Positions 48,069 through 58,080 of a DNA stretch of 64,000 nt are shown one piece after another. Source of the DNA: Pseudoalteromonas rubra (lineage in GTDB: Bacteria; Pseudomonadota; Gammaproteobacteria; Enterobacterales; Alteromonadaceae); contig NZ_AHCD03000039.1 in the NCBI RefSeq assembly GCF_000238295.3, positions 1 through 64,000 of the forward strand. Reading direction: 5' to 3'. Below the pieces are notes generated by a model that saw only the letters and a program-made list of their open reading frames with translations, was not told where the DNA came from and did not search any database. How positions within the stretch are numbered: position 1 is the first letter of the stretch; the number at the start of each line of letters is the position of its first letter. The position numbers and the translations under genes were made by a program.

Positions 48069-48800
48069 ATGCTGTCGAAAAATCAACAAAAGCTGCTCCG
48101 TGCTCTGGCGCAAAAAAAATATCGTAAACAACATGGTCTGTACCTGGTGCAGGGGGCCAAAAATGTCCAGGAGTTGCTCATTGCAGGCAAGCCGGTTCAA
48201 CACCTCTTTGCCAGCGCCGATTTTGTTGCCGACAACCAGGCTTTGTTGGAAGGTCATGACGTGGTGCTGTGTGATGAAGCTGAGCTGAGTAAGGTCAGCA
48301 CGCTGGTCAGCAACAATGCGGCCATTGCCGTTGCCCAGACAGAGCCACAGGCAGAGCTGGACACGCAAGGGTTGATCCTGGCGTTGGATGATGTATCCGA
48401 TCCGGGCAACCTGGGCACCATTATTCGAGTTGCAGACTGGTATGGCCTGAACCAAATTGTACTCAGTGAGCACTGTGCGGATCATTTGAATCCGAAGGTG
48501 ATCAGCGCGACTATGGGTTCTTTTGCGCGTGTTGCGGTGATCAGAACGGATCTGTGTGCCCTGCTGCAAGACTACGATGGCCCGGTTTATGGGGCTTTTT
48601 TAGAAGGTGAAAGCGTGCATACAACGCCTTTTGCTGCGCGCGGCATACTCGTGATGGGCAGCGAATCTCATGGTATTAGCGATGCAGTGGCTAAGCATAT
48701 TAATCAGCCCATTACCATCCCGGCATTTGGTGGTGCAGAGTCACTAAACGTGGCAATGGCGACAGGGATCATTCTTGATAACATCAAACGCCATAGCTAA
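48069..48800 (+). CDS. SpoU/TrmH-family RNA 2'-O-methyltransferase
   Basis: 243 residues. An N-terminal L30e-like substrate-binding part (1-95, with KYRKQHGLYLVQGAKNVQ) precedes the SPOUT knot domain (about 100-240). The three knot motifs are visible: DDVSDPGNLGTIIRVADW, GILVMGSESHGIS and IPAFGGAESLNVAMA. The target RNA cannot be told; YacO/TrmH-like tRNA or 23S rRNA G-methylation is possible. The gene overlaps neither neighbour; smc follows after 48 bases. Confidence 0.9.
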   Translation: MLSKNQQKLLRALAQKKYRKQHGLYLVQGAKNVQELLIAGKPVQHLFASADFVADNQALLEGHDVVLCDEAELSKVSTLVSNNAAIAVAQTEPQAELDTQGLILALDDVSDPGNLGTIIRVADWYGLNQIVLSEHCADHLNPKVISATMGSFARVAVIRTDLCALLQDYDGPVYGAFLEGESVHTTPFAARGILVMGSESHGISDAVAKHINQPITIPAFGGAESLNVAMATGIILDNIKRHS

Positions 48801-48848
48801 GGTGGTGTGACTTTGAACTCTTGTGTTTGCACTTAAGCTACTGTTTAT

Positions 48849-51800
48849 ATGCGTCTGAGCAGCATCAAACTGGCTGGCTTCAAATCTTTTGTTGAGCCGA
48901 CTAAAATTCCCTTTCCAGAGCCGATGACCTGTGTCGTTGGCCCTAACGGGTGTGGTAAGTCTAATGTCATTGACGCCGTACGCTGGGTGCTGGGTGAAAG
49001 CTCCGCAAAAAACCTCCGCGGCGATGCCATGACGGACGTTATCTTTAATGGCTCAACCCATCGCAAGCCTGTGTCTCAGGCTTCGGTAGAGCTGCTGTTC
49101 GATAATACTCAGGGGCGTCTGCCAGGTTCTATGGCCGATCGGACTCAGGTGGCCATCAAGCGTTTGGTAACCCGAGATGGCCAGTCACTGTATTTCCTCA
49201 ATGGCAGTAAATGCCGTAAACGTGACATCACTGATATCTTTCTTGGCACCGGCCTGGGCCCGCGCAGTTATGCGATCATCGAGCAGGGGATGATTTCGCG
49301 ACTTATCGAGAGTAAGCCGCAGGAGCTGCGTATCTTCTTGGAGGAGGCCGCCGGTGTTTCCAAATATAAAGAGCGTCGTCGGGAAACGCAGACTCGGATA
49401 AAAAGTACCCGAGAGAATCTGGAACGTTTGCTGGATATGCGTCAGGAGCTGCAAAATCAGCTTGACCGGTTGTCAAAACAAGCCGATGCGGCCCGTCAGT
49501 ATCGAGACCTTAAGGCACAGGAGCGGACTCTGAAAGGCCAGCTGGCGGTGTTAAAGTGGCAGGAGTTACATGCCAGGCAGCAGGAAAAAACCGATCAGAT
49601 CAATAAATTGAATGAGCAATTGACCTTTTTGGAGCAAGCCCATGGCGGCCATGATGATGTACTGGCCACCTATGAGCAACAAGTCACCTACTTCAGCGAG
49701 GCGCAGACCCAATTACAACAGCAGCTTCATGCTACCCAAACTCAGTTAACCCGGCTGGAGCAGCAGAAAATCCATCTGAGTGAAAAGCGCCGTGACTTAG
49801 TGGATAAACAAACACAGCTGAACGAAGAGATTGCCCAGGCTCAGACGTTATATGAACAGCAACAACAACATTGTGCAGAATTAGCCGAGCAAGCTGAGAT
49901 ACACCAAGAGGCTACGCAGATAAGTGCTGAGAAGCTGGCTGAAGCAGAAATATTAAACGAAGAAAAAATCCAGCAGCTGCAAGCGTCAGAAGCAGCGAAT
50001 CAGCAGAGTCAGCAGGTACTTGAGCAGGCACGACAGCATGTTCAGCAATGTCAGTTAGCGTTGCAACGTTTAACTCAGCAACAACAGCACCTGACTCAGC
50101 AACAAGCACAACTGGCACAGCAGCTGGCGCAGCATGGCACACAAAACCCGGCTGAGGCATTGGCACAGCAACAACAGGCACATCAGGAGTTGGTGCATGC
50201 TATGGCTATCTCACAGCAGGAAAACCAGCGTCTGAGTGCCGAGCTACACCGTTTGAATGAGGCAAAAGCGGCGTTACAGCAACAGGTTCAGACACAGCAA
50301 GTCAAACTTGGGCAGGTTCAGGCTCAGGTACAGGCGCTGGAGAAACTTACCCATGCTCAGCAAGGTGACAGCGAAGACGCACCTGGTGCGTCATTGCTCA
50401 GTGCTTTAAGGGTCGAGCCGGGCCGCGAGCAGGTTGTGGAACGTGCAATGCTGGGGTTGGGCTCGCTGCGGATCACAGAACAAGACTATGTAAACCGGAT
50501 TTGGGCCAGTACTAGGGGAGAGAAAACCCCGAACAGCGTGGCGATGTTAGTCCATTCCGACGTTTACCCGGACTTTCTCAATCAGATTGAGTGGCTTGGT
50601 GAGGCCCGTCACTTTAGCGCACATACAGCGTTTTTTGCCGCCATAGATGATGCAGGCAATTTGTATGGGCATAACTGGCAGGCGCAAGAGACAGATACGC
50701 AGTCGGAGAACTTACTTGCCCATTATAGCGAGCTGCGTGCCCATCAGGCGACACTGCCGGAGATTGAAGCGCGACTTAGCGAGCTTGAGGCTGCGCTTGG
50801 GCCTCTGGAGACGTCGGTAGTGCAATGTGCCGAGCTGCTTGAAACCAATAAACAGGCTGTCCATGAGGCGGCCAAACAGGTCGCCAGTAGCCAGACCCGG
50901 GTGGACATGTTAGTGTCTCAGCAAGCCAACTGGCAACAACAAAGCGATCAGCTAGAGCGCAATCAACATGAACTGGCTGAGCAGAGCGAACTGCTGGTGG
51001 CACAGCTCGAAGAAAGCGAGCAAGCTTTGTGGCAGGCAGAAGAAACGCAGGAATTGCAGCAGCAACAGATGGACCAGGCAAACGAGTCACTGGAAATGCT
51101 CAAACGGGCGCAGCTTCATCAGCAGCAGCAACAACGTGACATTCAACAGCAGTATCATCAGGCAAAACTGAAACGCCAGCAGGTTGAAAGTGATGTGCAG
51201 CTTGGTCAGACTAAACTCAGCCACCTTGCCCAGACCCTCACGCAGGGCACAGAATCACTTGCGCAAGTGCAACAACAATTACACAGCTGTGAAGAACCCG
51301 GTGTTGAGCTGGAGCAACAGCAAACCGAATTGTTGATCCGTCATACCGAGCTGGAGCAAGCACTACAGGATGGCGCGGTTAAACTGAATGAAGCAAAGCA
51401 GCAATTGAGTGATAAACAGCTGGCGCTGAAAGATGCTCAGGCACAGAGCACTAAACTCAAAGAGCAACGTCAGCAGCTGGCATTGCAGGAACAGAGTTTA
51501 ATGGTGAAGGCACAGGCCGTGCTTGAACCTTTAACAGAGCTGCGCCAGACACTCAAAGACGTCCTGGCTCAGCTACCTGAAGAGGCGCAGGCCAGCAGCC
51601 ATCAAGGGAAACTGACTCGCATTGCCCAGCAGCTGAGCCTGTTGGGGGCGGTCAACCTCGCCGCGATTGAAGAATTTGATGAGGCCCAGCAACGCAAGCG
51701 GTATCTTGACGAGCAGCTGGACGATCTCAGTGCCGCGCTGGAAACGCTTGAAGGGGCTATTCGTAAGATTGACCGTGAGACACGCAGCCGTTTTAAAACG

Positions 51801-52256
51801 ACCTTTGATCAGGTGAATCAGGACCTGGCGGAACTGTTTCCCAAGGTGTTTGGCGGTGGTAGCGCCTATCTGGAACTCACCAGTGATGACTTATTAGAAA
51901 GTGGCGTCACCATAATGGCAAGACCGCCGGGTAAGAAAAACTCGACAATTCATCTGTTAAGTGGTGGAGAAAAAGCCCTGACCGCATTATCATTGGTATT
52001 TTCAATATTTAGACTAAATCCGGCCCCATTTTGTATGCTGGATGAAGTAGATGCACCGCTGGACGATGCGAACGTAGGACGCTTCTGCCGATTGGTCGAA
52101 GAAATGTCGCAAACGGTGCAGTTTATTTACATCAGCCACAATAAGGTCGCAATGGAAATGGCAGGCCGGCTGACGGGGGTAACCATGGCGGAACCCGGAG
52201 TTTCACGTATGGTTGCCGTAGATATAGAACAAGCAGTGCAAATGGCGCATGCATAA
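48849..52256 (+). CDS. smc: Chromosome segregation protein SMC
   Basis: 1135-residue structural-maintenance-of-chromosomes ATPase. Walker A is GPNGCGKS at 31-38. Two Gln-rich coiled-coil arms flank a hinge at about 510-640. The signature LSGGEKALTALS is near 1037 and Walker B FCMLDEVDAP near 1061. The coiled coils are unusually Gln-rich (many QQQ runs). Having SMC rather than MukB, placed before zipA and ligA, is usual for Alteromonadales and Pseudomonas. Confidence 0.97.
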   Translation: MRLSSIKLAGFKSFVEPTKIPFPEPMTCVVGPNGCGKSNVIDAVRWVLGESSAKNLRGDAMTDVIFNGSTHRKPVSQASVELLFDNTQGRLPGSMADRTQVAIKRLVTRDGQSLYFLNGSKCRKRDITDIFLGTGLGPRSYAIIEQGMISRLIESKPQELRIFLEEAAGVSKYKERRRETQTRIKSTRENLERLLDMRQELQNQLDRLSKQADAARQYRDLKAQERTLKGQLAVLKWQELHARQQEKTDQINKLNEQLTFLEQAHGGHDDVLATYEQQVTYFSEAQTQLQQQLHATQTQLTRLEQQKIHLSEKRRDLVDKQTQLNEEIAQAQTLYEQQQQHCAELAEQAEIHQEATQISAEKLAEAEILNEEKIQQLQASEAANQQSQQVLEQARQHVQQCQLALQRLTQQQQHLTQQQAQLAQQLAQHGTQNPAEALAQQQQAHQELVHAMAISQQENQRLSAELHRLNEAKAALQQQVQTQQVKLGQVQAQVQALEKLTHAQQGDSEDAPGASLLSALRVEPGREQVVERAMLGLGSLRITEQDYVNRIWASTRGEKTPNSVAMLVHSDVYPDFLNQIEWLGEARHFSAHTAFFAAIDDAGNLYGHNWQAQETDTQSENLLAHYSELRAHQATLPEIEARLSELEAALGPLETSVVQCAELLETNKQAVHEAAKQVASSQTRVDMLVSQQANWQQQSDQLERNQHELAEQSELLVAQLEESEQALWQAEETQELQQQQMDQANESLEMLKRAQLHQQQQQRDIQQQYHQAKLKRQQVESDVQLGQTKLSHLAQTLTQGTESLAQVQQQLHSCEEPGVELEQQQTELLIRHTELEQALQDGAVKLNEAKQQLSDKQLALKDAQAQSTKLKEQRQQLALQEQSLMVKAQAVLEPLTELRQTLKDVLAQLPEEAQASSHQGKLTRIAQQLSLLGAVNLAAIEEFDEAQQRKRYLDEQLDDLSAALETLEGAIRKIDRETRSRFKTTFDQVNQDLAELFPKVFGGGSAYLELTSDDLLESGVTIMARPPGKKNSTIHLLSGGEKALTALSLVFSIFRLNPAPFCMLDEVDAPLDDANVGRFCRLVEEMSQTVQFIYISHNKVAMEMAGRLTGVTMAEPGVSRMVAVDIEQAVQMAHA

Positions 52257-52272
52257 TAAGTAAAGGTGAGCA

Positions 52273-52977
52273 ATGGCCACAGAATTAAGATGGGCATTAA
52301 TCGTGATCAGTGCACTGATCATTGGTGGATTATTGATACATGGCTTATGGTCGGTGAGAAAAAAAGAGAACCAGGACACCGATAGCCCCGCACCCGCAAA
52401 AAAACCGGAGACGGCACCCCAGCCACAACGCGAAGAAGAGCCACAACTGGGCGAGATGAGCTTTTCTGCCGTTGATGAGGATAAACAACCGGCCTCTGCT
52501 GAAGCCGATACCGACGCCACTGAGCAAGCGGATACTGAGCTGCAGGAAGCTCCGCAGGAAATGGCGCCACAGGACTTTATTATTCTGCATATTGATATGC
52601 CTGAAGGGCTAACCATGGCGGGTTCTAAGCTGCTACCTTGCGTATTGAGTCTGGGCTTTAAGTACTCAGATGAAGGCTTTTTCAATCGTCATGTTGAATC
52701 ATCCGGCAATGGACCAGTTTTGTTCCGTTTGGTCAATATGTACAATCCGGGCACCTTCGATATCGACAATATGGAACAATTTAGCACCGGTGGCGTGAGT
52801 CTGTTTATGACCTTGCCGTGTGAAGGTGACAGCATGGCGGCGTTCAATATGTTGCACAGTGCTGCAAAGAAACTCGCCGATGAATTTGGTGCCAGTGTGC
52901 TGGATAGCAATCGAGAGCCACTCACTGTGAATACCACTCGTGCCTATGTCGAAAAGGTACGAGAATATACCGTATAA
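52273..52977 (+). CDS. zipA: Cell division protein ZipA
   Basis: Anchors FtsZ to the membrane at the division site. 234 residues: an N-terminal membrane helix (about 5-25), a Pro/Glu/Ala-rich linker (30-100) and the C-terminal FtsZ-binding domain (about 100-228, beginning FIILHIDMPEGLTMAG). It starts 16 bases after smc. A strong terminator follows before ligA. Confidence 0.95.
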   Translation: MATELRWALIVISALIIGGLLIHGLWSVRKKENQDTDSPAPAKKPETAPQPQREEEPQLGEMSFSAVDEDKQPASAEADTDATEQADTELQEAPQEMAPQDFIILHIDMPEGLTMAGSKLLPCVLSLGFKYSDEGFFNRHVESSGNGPVLFRLVNMYNPGTFDIDNMEQFSTGGVSLFMTLPCEGDSMAAFNMLHSAAKKLADEFGASVLDSNREPLTVNTTRAYVEKVREYTV

Positions 52978-53011
52978 GCGTTAAAGCTGCCTTCGGGCTC
53001 AGACGCGACAG

Positions 53012-53040
53012 AGCCACGGACCCGGGTCCGTGGCTTTTTG
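53012..53040 (+). terminator. Perfect palindromic terminator between zipA and ligA
   Basis: A 12-pair perfect stem (AGCCACGGACCC paired with its exact complement) with no unpaired loop in the DNA, followed by TTTTT. It lies 35 bases after zipA and only 19 bases before ligA. Confidence 0.88.
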
Positions 53041-53058
53041 TGTTATTAAGAGGTTGTA

Positions 53059-55080
53059 ATGTCAGAAACTATCAGCAAACAAATCAAAGAATTAAGACAG
53101 CAATTGGAAGTCTATAACTACCAATACTATGTCTTGGATCAGCCAACGGTACCCGATGCAGAATATGACCGTGTAATGCGTGCCCTGATCGAGCTGGAAA
53201 CTCAGCACCCTGACTATGTAACCCCGGACTCACCGTCTCAGAAAGTAGGCGGTGCAGCGCTGAGTAAATTTGAGCAGGTCACTCATCAGGTGCCTATGTT
53301 GTCGCTCGATAACGCGTTTGATGAAGCTGAATTCACAGCTTTTAATCGCCGCATTAAAGAACGCCTGCTGCACAATGCAGAGTTGGATTTTTGTTGTGAA
53401 CCTAAGCTGGATGGCCTGGCTGTCTCTATTCTTTATCGTAATGGTGTGCTGGTCCAGGCTGCAACTCGCGGTGATGGTCAGGTGGGTGAAAATATCACCG
53501 AGAACGTCAAGACCATCCGTAATATTCCATTGCGCCTGCGTGGCGATGATATTCCCGCGGAGCTGGAAGTACGTGGCGAAGTCTTTATGGACAAAGCGGG
53601 GTTTGCTCGCCTGAATGAAACCGCAGCGCAACGCGACGAAAAAACCTTTGCTAACCCACGTAATGCCGCAGCGGGAAGTCTGCGTCAGCTGGATCCTAAA
53701 ATTACCGCTAAGCGGCCACTGATGTTTTACGCCTATTCAATGGGTGTCGTACAGGGTGCTGAGCTGGCCGATACTCACTATGCTCAGCTACAACAGTTAA
53801 AAGAGTGGGGTTTGCCAATGTGTCCGCAGACAAAGCGGGTGACGGGTGCCAGCGCGGCTTATCAGTATTATGAGGCCATCATGACAGAGCGTGATGCGCT
53901 GCCTTACGAAATAGATGGTGTGGTGATCAAGGTCGACCATAAGCCGTTTCAGGAGCAGCTCGGTTTTGTCGCACGTGCGCCGCGCTGGGCCATTGCGTTT
54001 AAATTCCCCGCACAGGAGGAATTGACTCAGTTACTGGATGTCGAGTTCCAGGTTGGTCGTACTGGTGCCATTACACCAGTAGCTCGGCTCGAGCCCGTAT
54101 TTGTCGGTGGTGTCACAGTGTCTAATGCGACGTTACATAACCGGGATGAAATCGAGCGTTTGGGCGTAAAAGTGGGTGATACAGTTATCATTCGACGTGC
54201 CGGAGACGTGATCCCTCAGATCACCCAGGTGGTGCTGGATAAAAGGCCTGCGGATGCCCGTGAGATTACTTTCCCGGCTACCTGTCCGGTGTGTGATTCC
54301 CATGTTGAACGCGTAGAGGGGGAAGCGGTTGCGCGTTGTACTGGTGGCTTAGTGTGTCGTGCGCAACGTAAAGAAGCGATTAAACATTTTTCCTCGCGTA
54401 AGGCACTGGACATAGATGGATTGGGTGACAAGATTGTTGAGCAGCTGGTTGAGCGCGAGTTGATCACGACGCCAGCTGAATTATTCACATTGCGTCAGGG
54501 GCACTTTGAGTCATTGGAGCGTATGGGCCCGAAGTCAGCCAAAAATTTGGTTGCGGCATTGCAGGCAGCCAAACAAACGACTCTGGCTAAGTTTATGTAC
54601 GCACTTGGGATCCGTGAAGTGGGCGAGGCCACAGCACAAAACCTGGCGAATCACTATTTGACGCTTGAAAACGTGATGAACGCCTCCATTGAAAGTCTAC
54701 AGGAAGTCAGCGATGTTGGCGTAGTGGTTGCCCAGCATATCCATGCGTTCTTCTCTGAGCCTCACAATCAGAAGGTGGTGAGCGATCTGCTAGAACAGGG
54801 ACTACATTGGCCTGAAATTGCGGCGAAGGAAGAAAGTGAGCAACCGCTTGCTGGTTTAACATACGTTCTGACAGGTACTTTGAGTCAGCTAAACCGTAAT
54901 GATGCTAAGGCTCGATTGCAGGCGCTGGGTGCCAAAGTATCCGGTAGCGTGTCAAAGAATACCCATGCGCTCGTTGCAGGCGAAAAAGCGGGTTCTAAGC
55001 TGACTAAGGCGCAGGACCTCGGGATTGATATCCTTGATGAAGCGGCGCTGATTGCACTACTTGATTCACATCAGGGGTAA
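53059..55080 (+). CDS. ligA: NAD-dependent DNA ligase
   Basis: Seals nicks in replication and repair. 673 residues. The adenylation Lys is Lys116 in CEPKLDGLAV. It has an OB domain (about 320-400), a zinc finger (CPVC...CTGGLVC, about 410-435), helix-hairpin-helix repeats (about 440-590) and a C-terminal BRCT domain (about 595-673). AAGAGGT lies 6 bases before ATG 53059. The upstream terminator means that expression may depend on read-through or on a promoter inside zipA. Confidence 0.97.
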   Translation: MSETISKQIKELRQQLEVYNYQYYVLDQPTVPDAEYDRVMRALIELETQHPDYVTPDSPSQKVGGAALSKFEQVTHQVPMLSLDNAFDEAEFTAFNRRIKERLLHNAELDFCCEPKLDGLAVSILYRNGVLVQAATRGDGQVGENITENVKTIRNIPLRLRGDDIPAELEVRGEVFMDKAGFARLNETAAQRDEKTFANPRNAAAGSLRQLDPKITAKRPLMFYAYSMGVVQGAELADTHYAQLQQLKEWGLPMCPQTKRVTGASAAYQYYEAIMTERDALPYEIDGVVIKVDHKPFQEQLGFVARAPRWAIAFKFPAQEELTQLLDVEFQVGRTGAITPVARLEPVFVGGVTVSNATLHNRDEIERLGVKVGDTVIIRRAGDVIPQITQVVLDKRPADAREITFPATCPVCDSHVERVEGEAVARCTGGLVCRAQRKEAIKHFSSRKALDIDGLGDKIVEQLVERELITTPAELFTLRQGHFESLERMGPKSAKNLVAALQAAKQTTLAKFMYALGIREVGEATAQNLANHYLTLENVMNASIESLQEVSDVGVVVAQHIHAFFSEPHNQKVVSDLLEQGLHWPEIAAKEESEQPLAGLTYVLTGTLSQLNRNDAKARLQALGAKVSGSVSKNTHALVAGEKAGSKLTKAQDLGIDILDEAALIALLDSHQG

Positions 55081-55124
55081 TTAACAGGCAGGCTACTCGC
55101 CTGCCACAGAATGAGAGAAGTGGT

Positions 55125-55610
55125 ATGAGCAAGTTACAGGCAGGGTATGGGCCCGAGTATTGGGATAAATATGGAGTATATCGCACGCCTGTAGGGTTTA
55201 ATCTGACTTTGTTGGTGTTGCTCAGACCCTTTTTTCTGTGGCTGGTTTCAGCCCTCACATGGCGTCCTGATCTTGACCTCATGTCTTTGTTTTTCCATTC
55301 AAAGCAACACTTCTTTGTGGCAGTTATGATAGCCAGTCTGGCACTCCTCCCAACGGTGTTGTTTTCACTGCGCAGGCCAACGAGTTCTCCCAAACTTGCC
55401 AGCTTCTGGCGCCATATGCGTTGGCCATTACTGCTGGCAGCCTGTCTCGATCTGGCCTGGTTAGGCATGCAAATTGTTCAGGCGCAGTATCAATTTTCTT
55501 TCTATCTGGCCATTCAAGCCGTGTTGGTGTCCTGGGTAATTTTATATTTGCTCAAAAGCCGATACTTAACGTGTTTTTTTGGGGATTGGCCTGAACCTGA
55601 AAATAATTGA
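55125..55610 (+). CDS. DUF2919-family membrane protein
   Basis: 161 residues with four predicted membrane helices (about 25-45, 62-82, 95-115 and 122-145) and the family-like N-terminus GPEYWDKYGVYRTP. Members (YfeZ-like) are inner-membrane proteins of unknown role. It starts 44 bases after ligA, past a GC-rich hairpin (GGCAGGC/GCCTGCC, 55087-55105) lacking a T run. Confidence 0.85.
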   Translation: MSKLQAGYGPEYWDKYGVYRTPVGFNLTLLVLLRPFFLWLVSALTWRPDLDLMSLFFHSKQHFFVAVMIASLALLPTVLFSLRRPTSSPKLASFWRHMRWPLLLAACLDLAWLGMQIVQAQYQFSFYLAIQAVLVSWVILYLLKSRYLTCFFGDWPEPENN

Positions 55611-55780
55611 CTTGACGCTGACGGGCTAACAACTAAACATTAGGGCGATCGTGGCTTTCATATTGGCGTAAAAATAACACGCTAGTCTGATCCGGACTGG
55701 CTGTGTGACTCTATAACAATAAGACAAATCTCATGTGTTTGCCAATATGGAGTAACCCTACATCAAGCGGAGAAAGAGAC

Positions 55781-56236
55781 ATGTTAACTTGGCGAGATAT
55801 TCTGCAGTTCGCAGACAACGGCAATCCACAACCACCCAGGCGCGTCGAAAAAAATCTGATGCAATGGCAGGCATTGCTGGAACCTTCAGTTTTTCATATC
55901 ACCCGCAACCGCGGTACAGAGCGTCCGTTTAGCTCGCAAAGCTGCACTGTATTTTCACCGGGTAAATATCATTGTGCCTGTTGTGACCAGCTGCTATTTG
56001 ATGCAGAAGAAAAGTTTGATAGCGGCTCAGGCTGGCCCTCATTTACGCAGCCATATTGTGCTGATTCAGTCGCTTATCGGCTGGATCGCTCCCATGGTAT
56101 GGACAGAGTGGAGATTGTTTGTAATGTCTGCGATGCGCACCTTGGACATGTTTTTCCGGATGGGCCTAAGCCTAGTGGTTTACGCTATTGTGTCAATGCA
56201 CTGGCGTTGAAAAAACACGAAGAAGGCACCCACTAA
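55781..56236 (+). CDS. msrB: Peptide-methionine (R)-S-oxide reductase
   Basis: Repairs oxidised methionine. 151 residues from ATG 55781, which has GGAGAAAG upstream; an earlier in-frame start at 55733 is less likely. Zinc is held by Cys65/Cys68 (CACC) and Cys114/Cys117 (CNVC). The catalytic Cys137 is in GLRYCVN, and Cys55 could be the resolving residue. Instead of the usual RYCxNSxSL, this protein has RYCVNALAL, still compatible with activity. Confidence 0.93.
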   Translation: MLTWRDILQFADNGNPQPPRRVEKNLMQWQALLEPSVFHITRNRGTERPFSSQSCTVFSPGKYHCACCDQLLFDAEEKFDSGSGWPSFTQPYCADSVAYRLDRSHGMDRVEIVCNVCDAHLGHVFPDGPKPSGLRYCVNALALKKHEEGTH

Positions 56237-56260
56237 CCTAACAGGGCGGGGCGTTTGTCG

Positions 56261-57895
56261 TTAGGCTTTAAAGTCCAGTTTCATCTCTGCGAGCTGGGCT
56301 TGTAGCTTGTCGAAACGTTCCTGCTGCTCTGGCTCAAGTTGTGCTGCACTCAGTGTTTTATAGCACTTTTCTGCCAGATTTGAGTTAAATGTGGTGGCTT
56401 GCTTTCCGGTTGCATCAGCCAGACACTGCAGTAAATTGAGTGCGATACTGGCATTTTTAGGCATCACTCTGAATGCTTGTGTGAACGCTTCTAATGCCAC
56501 GTCTAACTGCCCCTTCTGGAACTGTTTTACAGCATGGTTATTGAGTTCTTTTGGCCCCATTGTGATGTTTTTGCGTTCATCCTGTTGTTGTTGAAGCAGG
56601 TGCATTAAGGTTGGATCTTTCTGCTGCTGATGGCGTTCGCAGTGCGTAATTATTTGACCAAACAACGCTTCTGCTTTGTGCTGAAACCCCAATTCGTGGA
56701 AGGCTTTGGCTTTATCTAATGCAGCATCAACCGAGCGTATTTGAGGTTCATCTTCCAACTGTTCCATGAGTTGTCGCGCTTTGGTATGTTCATCTTTTAG
56801 GTAATGAAGCCGTGCGTTTAACACGTCAATTTGAGTCTGGTTGTTGGCATTGGGGAACTGCTTTTTGAGATCACTCAGATATTGCTGAGTTTGCCGGGTG
56901 AGACGGGTGATCTGGTCGTGCTGATCTGTGCTGAGCGCAAAGTCAATGCCGGCTCGTGCTGCATTCAAATAGACTTCAGGGCTATCATGCATTGAAAAGC
57001 GGGCAAAGTTAGCGATTTCTTTTTGTGCATTGTAGCTGCATTCATAATCATGGTTAATTCGGGCAACAGTACTGAGGGATTTCTGACGCTCAATATTGCG
57101 CGGCGCAATTTGAGAGGCTTTTACCAACGACTCCTGCGCTTCTTCAAATTGGTTGAGTTTGAGCTCCAGGCGAGACAATAGATCTAAGGCGGCAAGTCGG
57201 GTTTCGCTTTTCTCTACTAGTGACTTGAGCATTTTTTGCGCCATGATGTCTTCATTATTTGCAATCAGGGTTTCGACTAAACCAAGTTTGGCCCAGGTAA
57301 ACTTTTGCAGCTCAAGTACGGAGCGATAGAATTGTTTGGTTTCGTCAAACAGCTTAAGTTTTAACAGCGTCTCGCCTTTAAGCTTTAGTAAAATCGGGCT
57401 GTAAGCGTGCTCACCGCTCTCAAGTTCAGAGTTAATGAGTTTGAGTGCCTTAGAGTAATTTTCGTCGTCAATCAGGTTGTAGAGCGCCTTAAGGCTACGT
57501 TTACGCTTTAACACCCGCTCAATACGCGCTTTAAGCTCCTTTATGCTAAAAGGCTTCACCAGGAAGTCATCTGGTTGCAACTCAACGATGCTGTGAACTA
57601 ACTCTGGACTGGTTTCAGCGGAGGTGAAAATAAATCCGGTGCTTTGGCGGATCAGGCGTTTTTTAAGCAACTCCTCGTATAGCTGATACCCATTCTGACG
57701 TTTGCTCAGATCAAACGAGCAAATAATTAAATCGAATTTATGATGGATACAGCTTTCCTTTGCCAGCTGGGCGTTTTCGGCAAACTGGACGTTTTTGTAA
57801 GCCAGCTGGTCCAGCGACTGTTTAATGTAACTCAGCGCTAGCTGCTGTTCTTCCACGATCAAAATTTTTGCATTTACAAAGGGTTGAACAGGCAT
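56261..57895 (-). CDS. Receiver-TPR protein lacking the receiver Asp
   Basis: 544 residues. The N-terminal 130 residues fold as a response-regulator receiver (ILIVEEQQLALSYIKQ, DFLVKPFSIKEL). The position of the phospho-accepting Asp reads Ser (LIICSFDLSKRQNG), and the first acidic residue pair is EE. The rest is a TPR solenoid (about 150-530). The layout resembles VieB of Vibrio cholerae and related receiver-TPR proteins. Without the Asp it may act as an unphosphorylated scaffold or anti-kinase. No kinase is adjacent. Confidence 0.88.
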   Translation of the reverse strand: MPVQPFVNAKILIVEEQQLALSYIKQSLDQLAYKNVQFAENAQLAKESCIHHKFDLIICSFDLSKRQNGYQLYEELLKKRLIRQSTGFIFTSAETSPELVHSIVELQPDDFLVKPFSIKELKARIERVLKRKRSLKALYNLIDDENYSKALKLINSELESGEHAYSPILLKLKGETLLKLKLFDETKQFYRSVLELQKFTWAKLGLVETLIANNEDIMAQKMLKSLVEKSETRLAALDLLSRLELKLNQFEEAQESLVKASQIAPRNIERQKSLSTVARINHDYECSYNAQKEIANFARFSMHDSPEVYLNAARAGIDFALSTDQHDQITRLTRQTQQYLSDLKKQFPNANNQTQIDVLNARLHYLKDEHTKARQLMEQLEDEPQIRSVDAALDKAKAFHELGFQHKAEALFGQIITHCERHQQQKDPTLMHLLQQQQDERKNITMGPKELNNHAVKQFQKGQLDVALEAFTQAFRVMPKNASIALNLLQCLADATGKQATTFNSNLAEKCYKTLSAAQLEPEQQERFDKLQAQLAEMKLDFKA

Positions 57896-58080
57896 AGAGT
57901 AAAAGATAAAGGAATAAATTCTGCATGCTTTTAGTCTAGACGTTTATTTTTTCTTTTGGAACATAAGGATTAAAAAGCTTGGTAAGAATACAGAGAAAAT
58001 AGTGGGCAATGCTTTGTCTGAGATAAGTGCGATGTGGCATCGACTCAAGTACACAAGATAAATAACAGGAATTTAGATGA
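57896..58080. other. Intergenic region with a diverged partial copy of the 106-bp repeat
   Basis: After an AT-rich stretch upstream of the receiver-TPR gene, bases from about 58020 to 58080 match the end of the 106-bp unit with several differences. It is the outermost, most diverged copy. Confidence 0.6.

Noticed and set aside
50968..51171. Gln/Ser-rich frames inside smc
   Set aside because: Frame-shifted readings of the Gln-rich coiled coil.
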